Shown: positions 27,201-36,103, numbered from the stretch's first letter. The stretch is DNA of 64,000 bases from Ochrovirga pacifica (GCF_000220525.1 NZ_AFPK01000068.1:1-64000), one strand, 5' to 3'. The notes: generated by a model from the letters alone, not told the origin. A program made the numbers and translations.

Positions 27201-27524
27201 TCCTGTACTTTCTAGATAAATACCAATCACAATGAATTTATTTTCTTCAACTTCTATATTAAGAAAAGCATATCCAAAATCAGTCCCTCTACCATCGGTT
27301 TTTAATACCATTGTTTTTGGCAACCTATCATCTGTACTTTTTGTGGGAGAATGAAATGCTCCAGTTCCCACAAAAATTAATTGTAGTAAGTCTGAAATTA
27401 AACTTTTGCCAGAACCACCTTCTCCTACAAAATCTGTTCGAAAAGAATTAAACTCATAATCGAACTCTTGATGATGTATAATATTGAGCGTTGATAGTCT
27501 TTTGATTTTAGGATATTTTATCAT
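24285..27524 (-). CDS. jetC: Wadjet SMC-like ATPase JetC
   Basis: This 1079-residue SMC/MukB-type motor has Walker A GEGGSGKS (residues 34-41) near the N-terminus and a long coiled-coil region (about 215-870) with a central hinge-like break. The C-terminal head carries a signature-like STSQTYSAIALLCIARLSL (about 975-993) and Walker B VRFMPIDEAEG (about 1005). It drives DNA loop extrusion for sensing circular plasmid DNA. It overlaps jetB by 4 bases (ATGA type) and jetD follows. Order A-B-C-D and sizes match Wadjet; the subtype (I, II or III) is not settled here. Confidence 0.88.
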   Translation of the reverse strand: MIKYPKIKRLSTLNIIHHQEFDYEFNSFRTDFVGEGGSGKSLISDLLQLIFVGTGAFHSPTKSTDDRLPKTMVLKTDGRGTDFGYAFLNIEVEENKFIVIGIYLESTGASHMFIIQNGNDFSEETKLVPFNRPIGVSHFIDNKKILPIEQFKDHVFGSLGFTCASWSTPNKYHKILCNDENNIIPVNISKNDKVLKNYSKIIQAFSRESLDTSKSDKLKEFLFGDESEKKFEKQFNEAVKELSSDVEKFKDNSAEIEKLKNKHNDLVDLLNKKDEEEATLKEFLLAKYVFTKKQSIATHKEVIDTLNNFYRSEYNLSFLETIAQSKVDKIISELNEIEDEFNSAFAAQKDLEEKNKAVEKFHSWMKLLNCSKDDILKKYEKYHKSKTIIDKINILKQKLSDKKLLYFFQSRTWDNDILIKLQAERATILKDIENKERLNSINDIENEKSLAYWALNLNRELSVEEESILNKYQDFIIVDEPVDIKEKYIPAPKELFENFSIYKKNADGFWLDLNGIKEFIPFIQEPIFNTLDKGEIKNIFKKQSITLGEEIEKLKEKESKLNVLQDTFGDLENPKEYITAWNSKDAINDTKTYDFYKLDLKEINEYTSLFVKATELSNNYSLAKKKYVEVDTKRSKLKTLQTNLKTSLQDFPKVEYLKNLNEFEKKYEYQHKTTNDSSLILDSLSNSENYYQTFQDFLLVQKKYINPAELLIQLDEKSLSFENELKELSDKYKSNFENDILNEKHPEIELTEFSVNTLEVKHNKSNTAYIGAYNSIARSYMENNYLRYENTGDFTGLCQEILPPEIFKDGETLDREIIENIDKRLKDINQKNQELNGRKLQRLNTIIDEVNAEVSNQLDYVRRVKNFLIDDNKLITGNHKAYLRQDINKSYPRDWMQDFIEKINEESSLGLANNLLDDLKVFSKGLEKFASLEEKMIEAFHRCGGPKNTHPTYKQLLSPKSYYDLKFTIESNKGKNAGSTSQTYSAIALLCIARLSLIENNSKIKSGVRFMPIDEAEGLGSNFDMLYEIAKDNHYQLLSLSISPNKVNKESQNIYLLQNNLEEDKKVNYPPIPVFIDSK

Positions 27525-28171
27525 TTCAATTCTTTAAATATTTCATCACGACTTAGGATTTCCTTTTCATAAAAATTTATAAACCTATCAAATGCAGGAA
27601 GTAATTCGAACTCATCTTCATTTATTTTTACCCAACCAATTTTCTGAAATTCTACCAAGGCAGATTTGATTTCCCTATCGATGGCTTCATCATTTAATTT
27701 ACTAGGGTTTTTATTCTTAGACTTACCTATCAATCTATAAATACCTGGTTTAATGTCTTCATAATCAATTCGCATTTTTCTCTTTAATTCAGATATTGAG
27801 TTTAGATCTATTTCTTTTTGAATGTATATTATTTCATAAATAATGAACCCAATAATAACGTGTTCATTTTTAAGATAATGTCTATGGTCTCTTCTGATAT
27901 TACCTCTATTGTGCGGATCATTGAAATTGAGGTAGTAATATTTGTCCGGATATTCTCCGCCAGATGATAAGTCTACTTTAAAAAGCTCCTTATAATAAAG
28001 TTTTAAACTTTCTTCATTTTCAACAATATAGTTATACAAGTCTATTTGCCTTCCCTCTTGCTGAATATGAACACCATCCTTTAATTTATAATCAATTTCA
28101 GCAAACAATTCTTTTGTTTCACTATTCTGTAAAAAACTTTCTATAGTGGTTTTTGAACTTCCATTTTCCAT
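27521..28171 (-). CDS. jetB: Wadjet MukE-like (KITE) subunit JetB
   Basis: The protein has 216 residues with two winged-helix-like parts, as in MukE/DUF4194 proteins. Visible are a conserved IGFIIYEIIYIQKE helix (about 108-121) and the LVEFQKIGWVKINEDEFELLPAF region (about 170-192), the usual winged-helix tail. It bridges the kleisin JetA and the ATPase. The start overlaps the end of jetA by 31 bases, and its stop overlaps jetC by 4. The call rests mainly on size, operon place and helix pattern. Confidence 0.8.
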   Translation of the reverse strand: MENGSSKTTIESFLQNSETKELFAEIDYKLKDGVHIQQEGRQIDLYNYIVENEESLKLYYKELFKVDLSSGGEYPDKYYYLNFNDPHNRGNIRRDHRHYLKNEHVIIGFIIYEIIYIQKEIDLNSISELKRKMRIDYEDIKPGIYRLIGKSKNKNPSKLNDEAIDREIKSALVEFQKIGWVKINEDEFELLPAFDRFINFYEKEILSRDEIFKELK

Positions 28172-29487
28172 AAACTAATGTTTTTAAAATTGTTATTTTT
28201 CTCTAATTCTTCTTTCAATTTCACCTCTATTTTTTCTTGATTTCGTAATCTTTTTATAACATTAAACAAAGCTGATATTGCCACCTGATTATCATTTTCA
28301 GCTTCAAGTATTTCAAAAAACAACTGACTTAAATTAACTTTTTGTCCAAGTTCGATTCTCGACAGAATTAGATTTTCCCAATCCATTATCTTCTTTTGTT
28401 GGGATATTTTCTTTTCTACTTTCTCCTGGTTTTCCTTCATCAAGCTTTTGTTTTGTTTATAGCTTTGAATTGTTCTAGGTTTGGATGGAAAAAGCTCTAT
28501 ATCTTTTCTTAAGATTGTAAAATTTGGTGTATCTATATGTATTTTAGGTGTACTTAGTTGATTTGGAAAAATTATCTCCTTTTTACCATCAATAATTTCG
28601 ATACTACTGTTTTCTAGAAGATACCGTATAAAATTTTGGATTTTAGAGTTAAATCGAGGTCTATTAAGTGCAGAAAACAGCTGTCTTATTCTAGGTTGAA
28701 TTCGTTCTAGCTTTTTATCAATTGTGTTTAATCTCCTGTTTGTATAACTTATGAAAGAGTTTACCTCAGATATTAAATCATTAATATAAGAATCGTCAAT
28801 ATTTCTTTTCTCTAAAAGAGCTCTGATAATTTTTGTTTGCTCATAAGCAGACCTCAACTCTTTATTTTGTTCTTTTGCATTATCTAGGCTTCCTTCAACA
28901 CCTCTTAAAACATCAACAAATTTCTGTTCCGAAAAATTAATATCTTCTTTAAGTTGTTCAATTGAATTTGCAATTTGTTTTTCAAGAAAATCTATCTGTT
29001 CCCTCAATTTAGGTTCAAATCCTTTATAATGAATTTCTAACCACTCCTTTAATTTTTCAGTTTCTTCATCTTTGATTTCCTTTAGTAACGAAGTGATGTC
29101 CGTACATAGAACTTTAATTTTTGTAGGATTAAAAGCTCCTAGAAGAGTAGTTTTGGCATGTTCGCAAAATCTGTATGCATAGTCTTTAAAAACATACTTT
29201 TGGGTTTCTTGATTGTAGTCTAAAAAATATTCTTGCAATTCATAAATATATCCACTGTAATCTTCGGTTTGTTGTCTATGCTGAGGTTGGAATATTTTAA
29301 CAAAAGCTTTATGTATATCTCTTTCAGTAAATTCTTTGTTTACTATATCACCTTTATCCATTTGCTCATACAAATAGATAATAGCCAGCCCTACTTTTCG
29401 TTTAGGAAATAACTGAGCGTACGTTTTACTTTGCTTTATTTCATCAAAGAAATTGAATTCAATTTTGTTGTTTTTTTTCAAATTCAT
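28141..29487 (-). CDS. jetA: Wadjet kleisin-like subunit JetA
   Basis: This 448-residue, highly helical protein starts with a winged-helix-like N-terminus (YAQLFPKRKVGLAIIYLYEQM) and has long coiled-coil segments (about 155-290), as in MukF/DUF3375 kleisins. Its C-terminal region (WENLILSRIELGQKVNLSQLFFEIL) is a likely winged-helix contact to JetC. It is the first gene of the Wadjet operon. The 5' region contains the same promoter/hairpin module as the RT operon. Assignment comes from position plus architecture. Confidence 0.8.
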   Translation of the reverse strand: MNLKKNNKIEFNFFDEIKQSKTYAQLFPKRKVGLAIIYLYEQMDKGDIVNKEFTERDIHKAFVKIFQPQHRQQTEDYSGYIYELQEYFLDYNQETQKYVFKDYAYRFCEHAKTTLLGAFNPTKIKVLCTDITSLLKEIKDEETEKLKEWLEIHYKGFEPKLREQIDFLEKQIANSIEQLKEDINFSEQKFVDVLRGVEGSLDNAKEQNKELRSAYEQTKIIRALLEKRNIDDSYINDLISEVNSFISYTNRRLNTIDKKLERIQPRIRQLFSALNRPRFNSKIQNFIRYLLENSSIEIIDGKKEIIFPNQLSTPKIHIDTPNFTILRKDIELFPSKPRTIQSYKQNKSLMKENQEKVEKKISQQKKIMDWENLILSRIELGQKVNLSQLFFEILEAENDNQVAISALFNVIKRLRNQEKIEVKLKEELEKNNNFKNISLWKMEVQKPL

Positions 29488-29498
29488 TGAAACTTAAA

Positions 29499-29615
29499 TA
29501 AATAAAAAAGCCAATGAAATATCATTAGCTATTAAAAACTTTGAGTGCTTAGAGATTTTTTAATACACTAAATATACAAATTATGTAGTTGATTTATTAC
29601 GGTTTACCTTATTTT
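29499..29615 (-). promoter_or_regulatory. Promoter/leader module of the Wadjet operon
   Basis: Homologous to the module at 23097-23217. It contains the 18-base identical block at 29569-29586 and the palindrome-like GCCAATGAAAT-ATCATTAGC hairpin about 20 bases before the jetA start, then a T-rich run on the minus strand. The GGTTTACC motif lies near its distal end. The preceding ATPase gene ends at 29634, so this is a new transcription unit. Confidence 0.6.
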
Positions 29616-29633
29616 GTTAAAATTTGTTTACAG

Positions 29634-30296
29634 TTAAATTCTTTTATCCTTACTTTCCTTATCAAAAGCAATCAAATTAAAGAGCTGTCGCATTCTGGAA
29701 CGCACTCTATTGCCGTATCTTTCTTCTAATTCTTGAGCATTGAGGTTTGTAGTTGCGTGAGTTCTAATTTTTCGCTGAAGAAATAAATCGTAACGAGATA
29801 AGAGGATTTCGCCCATGACATTGCAGTCTTTTCCGAAATGTCTTCCGGTTGTTTCTACTCCTAAATCATCAAAACAATAGAAGTTGCTGTTGCCATATTC
29901 TTGGATAGTTTTGTAGCCTATGTTATTAAAAGCAAACGTGATGTTTCTTGCAGGTATCAATTCGTACGATTTTTGGTGTGGTACAATGTGCCTCAAAAGT
30001 TTCATTAAACTAGTTTTACCACAACCCACAGGACCAGATAACAGAATACCTTTATTTGGGTCGATATTTAATTTTGCACAAGCTTCAAAATCGCGAATGA
30101 AATAAATACATAGTTTGTAGAGCACAACCTCATCTTCTTCATAAATCTTGAAGTTTTTGCCAAATAGCAACTTTCCTTTTGCATCGAGGTAAATGAGTAT
30201 TCTTTTGAAATCATAATAGATATGATTGTCTTTTAACTCTCCAAGTTTGTATTGCACTCCTTTTTCGATAATGATATGTGGTTGCTCATTTTTCAT
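29634..30296 (-). CDS. DnaC/IstB-like ATPase of the element backbone
   Basis: This 220-residue AAA+ ATPase has Walker A GPVGCGKTS (about 88-96) and Walker B FYCFDDLGVE (about 139-148). The sensor-type ATTNLNAQELEERYGNRVRSRM follows (about 181-202), with the terminal arginine-rich helix seen in helicase loaders. It overlaps the initiator-like gene by 4 bases and has a close homologue at 60737-61387 in island 2. A role as helicase loader for element replication is inferred from this pairing, as with lambda O and P. Alternatively it could serve integration/excision. Confidence 0.75.
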   Translation of the reverse strand: MKNEQPHIIIEKGVQYKLGELKDNHIYYDFKRILIYLDAKGKLLFGKNFKIYEEDEVVLYKLCIYFIRDFEACAKLNIDPNKGILLSGPVGCGKTSLMKLLRHIVPHQKSYELIPARNITFAFNNIGYKTIQEYGNSNFYCFDDLGVETTGRHFGKDCNVMGEILLSRYDLFLQRKIRTHATTNLNAQELEERYGNRVRSRMRQLFNLIAFDKESKDKRI

Positions 30297-30829
30297 AAAG
30301 GTTCATTGTAGTTTTTATTTTTAGTAGTCTTTAGGTTGTCCATATTTGGGACACTGCTATTTTGTTTTAAATCATTTTCAGAATCATTAAAATCTGAATT
30401 TTTAAAATTTTTCTGTTTATTACTGTTTATGTTTTCTATAGTTTGTATATGTTTATATATAGGTACCAGTGCTTGTCCACTGCTTGTCTCAATTTGAGTA
30501 GAGTTGTGTCCTACTACTTGTCCAGTACTTGTCCCAAATTTGAACATCTTAATTTTACTCCCTCTATACGGATTGTGGGATGGGAAATACACGATATATT
30601 TCCAATGATTTAATTCCTTGATGCATCTGTGATAAGTAGATTTAGAGCCTATTTTAGATAACTGCATAACCTCATCACGGTTTATAAAAAACTCTTCTAA
30701 AAACCGGTTTAAATTCCACAACTGAAATAAAGCAACATATAAGCTTATATGTGTGGGGTTTAATCGACTATCTTTCGAGAATTGGTTGAAAACTGCGTTG
30801 AGATGCTTGATGTAATTTACTTCTTCCAT
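30293..30829 (-). CDS. Replication-initiator-like winged-helix protein
   Basis: The protein has 178 residues. The N-terminal domain (to about 100) resembles a winged helix: LNPTHISLYVALFQLWN, then NRDEVMQLSKIGSKSTYHRCIKELNHWKYI, as in DnaD- or RepA-like initiators. The rest is low-complexity and, at DNA level, is made of repeated GGACAAGTA-type units. A homologue lies at 60103-60585 in island 2 with similar repeats in the same place. I infer an origin-binding protein whose binding sites lie within its own gene. The product is not named in any family I can state firmly. Confidence 0.6.
   Translation of the reverse strand: MEEVNYIKHLNAVFNQFSKDSRLNPTHISLYVALFQLWNLNRFLEEFFINRDEVMQLSKIGSKSTYHRCIKELNHWKYIVYFPSHNPYRGSKIKMFKFGTSTGQVVGHNSTQIETSSGQALVPIYKHIQTIENINSNKQKNFKNSDFNDSENDLKQNSSVPNMDNLKTTKNKNYNEPL
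30466..30540 (-). repeat. Iteron-like repeats inside the initiator-like gene
   Basis: On the minus strand four units of GGACAAG(T/C)A(C/G)T type occur in about 75 bases, in two pairs spaced by 11-12 bases, with a GGACACAACT variant between. The TTTGGGACAAGTA sequence recurs in the sister gene at 60396-60480. The candidate role is an origin of replication. Confidence 0.55.
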
Positions 30830-30835
30830 ATAAGT

Positions 30836-30870
30836 GAGATTGCCACGTCGCTATTGCTCCTCGCAATGAC
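30836..30870. repeat. Dispersed REP-like repeat
   Basis: This 35-base imperfect palindrome runs from GAGATTGCC to CTCGCAATGAC and is of a type widely scattered in Bacteroidota. Its ATTGC and GCAAT arms pair. It separates the initiator-like gene from the small HTH gene. Confidence 0.6.
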
Positions 30871-30871
30871 A

Positions 30872-31150
30872 CTAAAACTTATTATGGATGCGGTTTTCTT
30901 CCATTACCTTTAGAATTTCTTCGTAATCGTAATAGATAACACCACCAACTTTTGTGTAGGGTAGTGTGCCATTAATACGAAGATTTTGTAATGTTCCTGG
31001 TGAGATACTTAAGAGGTCGCGAACCTCTGGTGATTTGAGCCACTTTTTGGTATTAAAGCCTGATTGGTGGTTAATGATTGCTTTGATGTCTTCCAGTAAT
31101 TCTTCTTTGAATTCTCGAAGATCTTCGGTAGTGATAATTGTTGCTGCCAT
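30872..31150 (-). CDS. Small HTH protein (excisionase/MerR-like)
   Basis: The 92-residue protein has a C-terminal excisionase-type helix-turn-helix: KWLKSPEVRDLLSISPGTLQ (about 40-59) then LRINGTLPYTKVGGVIYYDYEE (about 60-81), the usual DUF3853/Xis-like form. It is close to the island 2 protein at 59826-60098, identical in the LRINGTLPYTK segment. In CTnDOT-like elements small basic proteins here control excision, so Xis or a regulator is a fair guess. Inverted repeats that might be operator sites lie upstream, between it and rteC. Confidence 0.75.
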   Translation of the reverse strand: MAATIITTEDLREFKEELLEDIKAIINHQSGFNTKKWLKSPEVRDLLSISPGTLQNLRINGTLPYTKVGGVIYYDYEEILKVMEENRIHNKF

Positions 31151-31221
31151 AATAAAGTTTTAAATTAAATAGCTACCGCATTGAACTTACATTCGCAGCA
31201 GTAGCTATTAATGTGATTTAG

Positions 31222-31281
31222 TTCACGAACTTTATTATTTTAATAAATATGTGTTCGTGAATCTGTCGATTTGACTTTCGT
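31222..31281. promoter_or_regulatory. Inverted repeat and ACGAAAGTCAAATC motif between rteC and the HTH gene
   Basis: TTCACGAAC (31222-31230) pairs with GTTCGTGAA (31253-31261). GATTTGACTTTCGT follows at 31268-31281 and recurs upstream of both integrases and in the same place of island 2. By analogy with CTnDOT, where RteC binds an inverted repeat upstream of the excision operon, this may be an RteC operator. Confidence 0.45.
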
Positions 31282-31345
31282 TTGGCAAATATGAAGTGAA
31301 TTGACAATCTTTATTCACAACGGGGATTGTATTGTGAACGATTTT

Positions 31346-32188
31346 TTAATAATCGGTATCATCCATCCGTTTTATTAATTTTTCTTTCAGCGAATTAATG
31401 AATTTTGTTCTTTCTGATTTGCGTACTCGAATCTCTAAAAAGGCACGTCTATATTGCCCTAAATTGACATCAAAAATATGCTCAAAATAAGAAGCAACAT
31501 CTTTTAAATCTATACTACCATTATTGAACACTCCTTCTGAGTGTAGCGCATAAATAAGTTCAATAAGTGCTACTTTTGAGCTGGTCCAAGTGAGTTTCAT
31601 GTTGGGTTTGTGTTGTGATTTTTCGCCATTGCTTTTATTATCAATCATAATTAATTGATTCTCTATATACAATTGAATTAAATCATTGGCCAATATTTTG
31701 GCTACCTTAAAATCGTGTGAGGTAGAAAAGCTTGTATCTGCTTCAAAATAGTAGCTATCTAAAGACATTTTTATATCAAAACTACTTCGCAAAAAATATT
31801 TATGGTCTAAATAGGTGCTGCCTGAGCGATAGTATTTATAAAACTCCAGTTCGTTATCGAAAAATGCCTTTAACTTCACCAATTCATTGTTGTAATACTT
31901 TTTTACTATTCTACTACCACCATTTGGTCTTTTCATTTCAATTTTGAAAAGCGTATTATAGTAAATTAGTTTAGAGGTAAACTGCGGCTTTATTTCTTTA
32001 AAGAATTTAATTTCTTCTGCATCAGTTTTAAACTTTGTTTTTGACAGAAGAGTCCTTAATGAGTTTATTGTTTTTAAAATCACTTCTAAAGCCTTTTCAC
32101 AACGAAGAGACTGGTTATCTATTTCTAAATCTATAAAGCTTAATTGATCGTTAAGTTTGGTAAGTAGGTTTGTGATTTTTTGAGTCAA
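31346..32188 (-). CDS. rteC: RteC-like regulator
   Basis: The 280-residue helical protein has the RteC-type C-terminal pattern: KLTWTSSKVALIELIYALHSEGVFN (about 200-224), then VNLGQYRRAFLEIRVRKSERTKFI (about 245-268). RteC in CTnDOT activates excision genes. The start is TTG at 32188, chosen because it aligns with the ATG start of the island 2 homologue (both then read x-ITxL). The two homologues are clearly diverged. In island 1 the gene is separated from the integrase by the receptor/two-component cargo. Confidence 0.88.
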   Translation of the reverse strand: MTQKITNLLTKLNDQLSFIDLEIDNQSLRCEKALEVILKTINSLRTLLSKTKFKTDAEEIKFFKEIKPQFTSKLIYYNTLFKIEMKRPNGGSRIVKKYYNNELVKLKAFFDNELEFYKYYRSGSTYLDHKYFLRSSFDIKMSLDSYYFEADTSFSTSHDFKVAKILANDLIQLYIENQLIMIDNKSNGEKSQHKPNMKLTWTSSKVALIELIYALHSEGVFNNGSIDLKDVASYFEHIFDVNLGQYRRAFLEIRVRKSERTKFINSLKEKLIKRMDDTDY

Positions 32189-32240
32189 TTGTACTTTATT
32201 TGATTAGTCATAATACAACAGGTGTTCCTTTTTTAAAAGA

Positions 32241-32279
32241 TAAAAGCGACTGAACATATTAAATTTCAAGTCGCTTTTA
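32241..32279. terminator. Terminator between the receptor and rteC
   Basis: An 11-bp inverted repeat (32241-32251 with 32269-32279) with flanking T/A runs lies after the receptor stop codon and before rteC. It can end the receptor transcript on the minus strand. Confidence 0.65.
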
Positions 32280-32334
32280 ACAGATGGCTCCTTTTCAAAC
32301 AGGATCTATATAAATAAAACAATGATAGGTTTAA

Positions 32335-34748
32335 CTAAAATTTATATTTCATCCCCAAAGTAATAACCTGTGTCTCATAATAGTTTGTTGATGTTAAATT
32401 AAAACCGTCGCCAATTATTGATTTTTTTATTCCAAAAGTGTTTAATAAATCTGTGGCTGATAATTTAATTTCTCCTTTGTCCTTTAGAACGTTTTTCTTT
32501 AGTCCAAAATCCACTGAATAGCGTTCTTTTACTTTTCCTTGTGGAATAATATTGGGCGCATAATAGACAGCCGATAATTGAAAGTCCATTTTATAAGGCA
32601 ATGTTATATTGTTATTCAACTTAAAATTCCAAGTATTGCTTTTGCTTTCGTCAAAATAAAAAGGTTGTGGAGATGGGTAAATACTTGTTCCCGAAAAAGC
32701 ATTTATTTTATTTGTGTACCAGTTAAAACTTCCATTGACATCCCAATTATTTGTAACAGTTTGTTCCAATGTTATCTCAAATCCTAAATTAGAACCTTTA
32801 CCCAAATTTTGAGGAATTGAATTAATAATGGTATTAGGTGTTGTATTATCATTTGTAAAAATACGCTCAAAAATATCTTTTATTGAACGGTAAAATCCAG
32901 CGAGATAAACAGAACCCCCTTTCCATTTAGTTTTATAGGCCAACTCAAAAGTTTGAGTGAATTGAGGTCTTAAATACGGGTTGCCAGTTTTTAAAATTTC
33001 AGGGTCGTCATATTTTGGGAATGGTCGCAATTCAAATTCTCCAGGGCGATCAATTCTACGATTATAAAAAGCTGAGATTTTATTGTTTTTATCTGCTTTT
33101 AAGGTTAGCCTAACATTTGGGAAAAACTTAAAATAATTATAAGCATCATTTTTGGTGTAATAAATGTTTGCAGGGTCAATATCATAATTTATGGTAGTTT
33201 GTTCCACTCTAAGACCGCCTTCAATATCTAGCTTTTCTCCTTCATGTATTAAGTTGGCATATAAGGCATAAACATCTTGGTTATATTCTGACCATTCTCC
33301 TAAATTTGGGTCTAAAACCGAATTTGTTCCAGGGTTTATTTTATAAGAAATAGGGATTTTTCGAATTTCTACCTTTGATCCCAATTCTATTCTACCAGAC
33401 CTTAACGGTTTAACATAATCTACATTTAAGTCTGTAACAATTTCATCAACCAACAAATGTGTTTCGTCTGTTGAATTTCCTGTATCACTTGTATCTGTAA
33501 ATGGAAATAATTCATCTTCACCTCCTTTGGTATACAAAAACCCAACATCTAAAGTGTGACCTACTTGTTTAAAATTATGAGTGAAATTTCCAGCGTAATT
33601 TATAAAGCGTGTATTTTCATCTTCCGCCCATGACCACAAACGTTTTCTACTACCATCTGAAATAAAATCATAAGGAACATCACCTCTATCAATATGATAT
33701 TCATCTTGAAATAGTGAGTACAGTGTTAATTTATTGCTATCATCTATAAACCAATCAAGACCTGCTTTTATATTGTACAACTCTTGCGTTCTGTTTTCTA
33801 AAAACTGAGAATTGATATTAGGGTTTCCGTTTGAATAAATACGTGTTGTAAATTCATTACTGTTAACTCTTTTTCTAACAATACCATCTGTTTGTAAAAA
33901 TAAATTCACACTTTTTGAGCGGTAGTTTATGTTAAAAGATGGGTTTGTTTTTGGAGTAAACGCATATTTATCCATGATGTTGGGAAGATTCGCTTTTCTA
34001 ACATTTAATTCCCCTACACCAAAGTTCAATCCTACATTTCCGTTAAACCCTTTTTTATTTCTTTTTTATAAATAATATTCACAATTCCTGCCAAACCTCT
34101 AGAATCATATTTTGCAGATGGGTTGTTAATAATTTCAATTCTTTCGATATTAGAAGCAGGAATATTTTCCAGCCCTTTTTGGTTACCAAAACCAGTAAGA
34201 CTGGATTGTTTACCGTCTATAAGTACCGTTACTTTATCACTTCCCCTAAGCAAGATTTTACCTTCATTATCAACAGTAACTCCTGGAAGATTTCTCATAG
34301 CATCCATAGCAGAGCCTCCTGCCTGTGAAATATTGTTTTCAATGTTGAAACTTTTTTTGTCCAGACTAGAACTTACTATGTCTTTTTTTGCTGTAATTAC
34401 AACCTCGCTAAGGTTTTCTGAAAATTCCTGTAATTCAATTTTACCAAGGTCAAAAGCATTATTTAAACTACCTACCAAAACAGGGATTTCTTTTTCTTTA
34501 TAGCCAATAAATGATATTTTGACTTTATAATTCCCTTCTTTTAAACCTTTTATAGAAAACCTACCGTTTTCATCTGTTATTGAACCCGTTACCGTAGCAT
34601 CGCTATCGTTGGTTATAAGAATGTTAGCAAAAGGAATCGGATTTTTGGTTGACAACTCTATTACTCGCCCTGATATAGTGGCATTGCCTTGAGCATAAGA
34701 TTGAATGGTAAAGATTAGCGTAAAAGCAAGTGTAAAATAAAATTTCAT
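32335..34748 (-). pseudogene. TonB-dependent receptor (outer membrane beta-barrel family), frameshifted
   Basis: Two consecutive reading frames together make one receptor of about 800 residues. The first piece (34032-34748) has a signal peptide ending SYAQ, a CarboxypepD_reg-like domain (about 25-110) and a plug domain with RGSDKVTVLIDG and SAKYDSRGLAGIVNII. The second (32335 to about 34047) is the barrel, ending in LGMKYKF. A lost A in the A-run at 34051-34056 breaks the frame: restoring it yields KKGFNGNVGLNFG without a stop. The start is ATG 34748; the upstream TTG at 34778 is rejected. It may be a true pseudogene, a phase-variable tract or a sequencing error. Ligand unknown; it adjoins a two-component system. 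Confidence 0.85.
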
Positions 34749-34819
34749 TATTGATTGTTTTGAATTGAACACCTGCAAACATAAATCTCAATTCTGAAAA
34801 CATTTAGAACACTCCCTTT

Positions 34820-36103
34820 TTAGAATAAAACAGTAAAGGTATGTTTATTGGGAAAGATAAATTGATAGGATATTTTATACCCCAAAGTATCACAAATCTG
34901 TTTTACAATTGCCAATCCCAGCCCAACACTTTCTATTTGTTGGGATTGTTTGTAAAAGCGCTCAAATACCCTATCTTTTTGCAAAGAAACATTTATACCC
35001 GTATTTGTAAAACTAAGCGAACTATCTTTTAGAACTATTTTTATTGTACCTCCCTCAATATTATATTTTATAGCATTTCCCATTAAGTTAATAATGAGCG
35101 ATTGTATCAATTGTTTATTTGATACTATAGGCTTTATATTGGAAATTTCAGAAACAACATGAATCTTTTTTAAATCAATATGTTCTTTAAACATATCATG
35201 AATTTCATCAATAATATCTGATACTATTACGGAATCTTTTTTAGCAAATTGATTGTTCTCAATTTTAGAGAGCATCAGTAAATTCCTGTTCAACTTTGTT
35301 AAAAGATTGACATGTTTACTAATTTTATTGATTATTTCAGACTGATTTTTACTTATTTGTTTATCCTGTACCAATAAATCTACTTGATTCTTTATGACCG
35401 CCAAAGGGGTCTGCGTTTCGTGGGCCGCATTTTCGGTAAACTCTTTTTGTGCCCTAAAAATCTGAATATTATTTTCTGTCAGCTTTTGAACGGAATGGTT
35501 TAACGTATTAAATTCTTCTATATCTGAAGATACAGTTTCTATAGGTTGTTCGCTATCAATCTTGTAAGATTGCAATTTTGAAATAATAAAATAAAATGGC
35601 TTCCATGTTTTTTTTGAGAAATAACTATTCAACAATAACATTCCTGTTAAGAATATTAGAAAAAGAACGATTTGTACAAAAACAATGCCTTGGATTAAAT
35701 CTTCGCTTTCAACCAAATCTTTTCTAATTATAATTTTATACCAATTATTGTTCGCCTCAACTATCGATTTCAACTCTCTATAAGGTTCCACATGCTGCCT
35801 TGAAATTTCATAAAAATTATTATAATAAATGGAGTCCTTTGCTAGATGGTTCCCTGAAATTTGAGTGATGGAAATACCGGCATCTGTTTTTGATAAGGCT
35901 TCAGAAAATTGAACGATGGATATACTGTCCATATCTTTTTCTTCAATTCCGTTAATGATATTTTCTTTTTGATAAATTAAAGTATCATCAACATCTGAAA
36001 TCCATAAGTCTTGTACTAGAAAGTAAAATACTGGAACACTTATTAGAAAAATAATGATTGAAAAAACTAGATATAATTTTAAGGTTTTACGCAAGAGCTT
36101 CAT
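34820..36103 (-). CDS. Sensor histidine kinase
   Basis: The 427-residue inner-membrane kinase has membrane helices at about 10-32 and 140-163 flanking a periplasmic domain. The H-box is NAAHETQTPLAVIK (about 227-240), the N-box LMGNAIKYN and the G-box SVGLGLAIVKQ. It overlaps its response regulator by 4 bases, and the frameshifted TonB receptor follows it, so the system may respond to the receptor ligand or regulate its gene. It is not the RteA/RteB pair of CTnDOT, because its partner is OmpR-type rather than NtrC-type. Confidence 0.92.
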   Translation of the reverse strand: MKLLRKTLKLYLVFSIIIFLISVPVFYFLVQDLWISDVDDTLIYQKENIINGIEEKDMDSISIVQFSEALSKTDAGISITQISGNHLAKDSIYYNNFYEISRQHVEPYRELKSIVEANNNWYKIIIRKDLVESEDLIQGIVFVQIVLFLIFLTGMLLLNSYFSKKTWKPFYFIISKLQSYKIDSEQPIETVSSDIEEFNTLNHSVQKLTENNIQIFRAQKEFTENAAHETQTPLAVIKNQVDLLVQDKQISKNQSEIINKISKHVNLLTKLNRNLLMLSKIENNQFAKKDSVIVSDIIDEIHDMFKEHIDLKKIHVVSEISNIKPIVSNKQLIQSLIINLMGNAIKYNIEGGTIKIVLKDSSLSFTNTGINVSLQKDRVFERFYKQSQQIESVGLGLAIVKQICDTLGYKISYQFIFPNKHTFTVLF

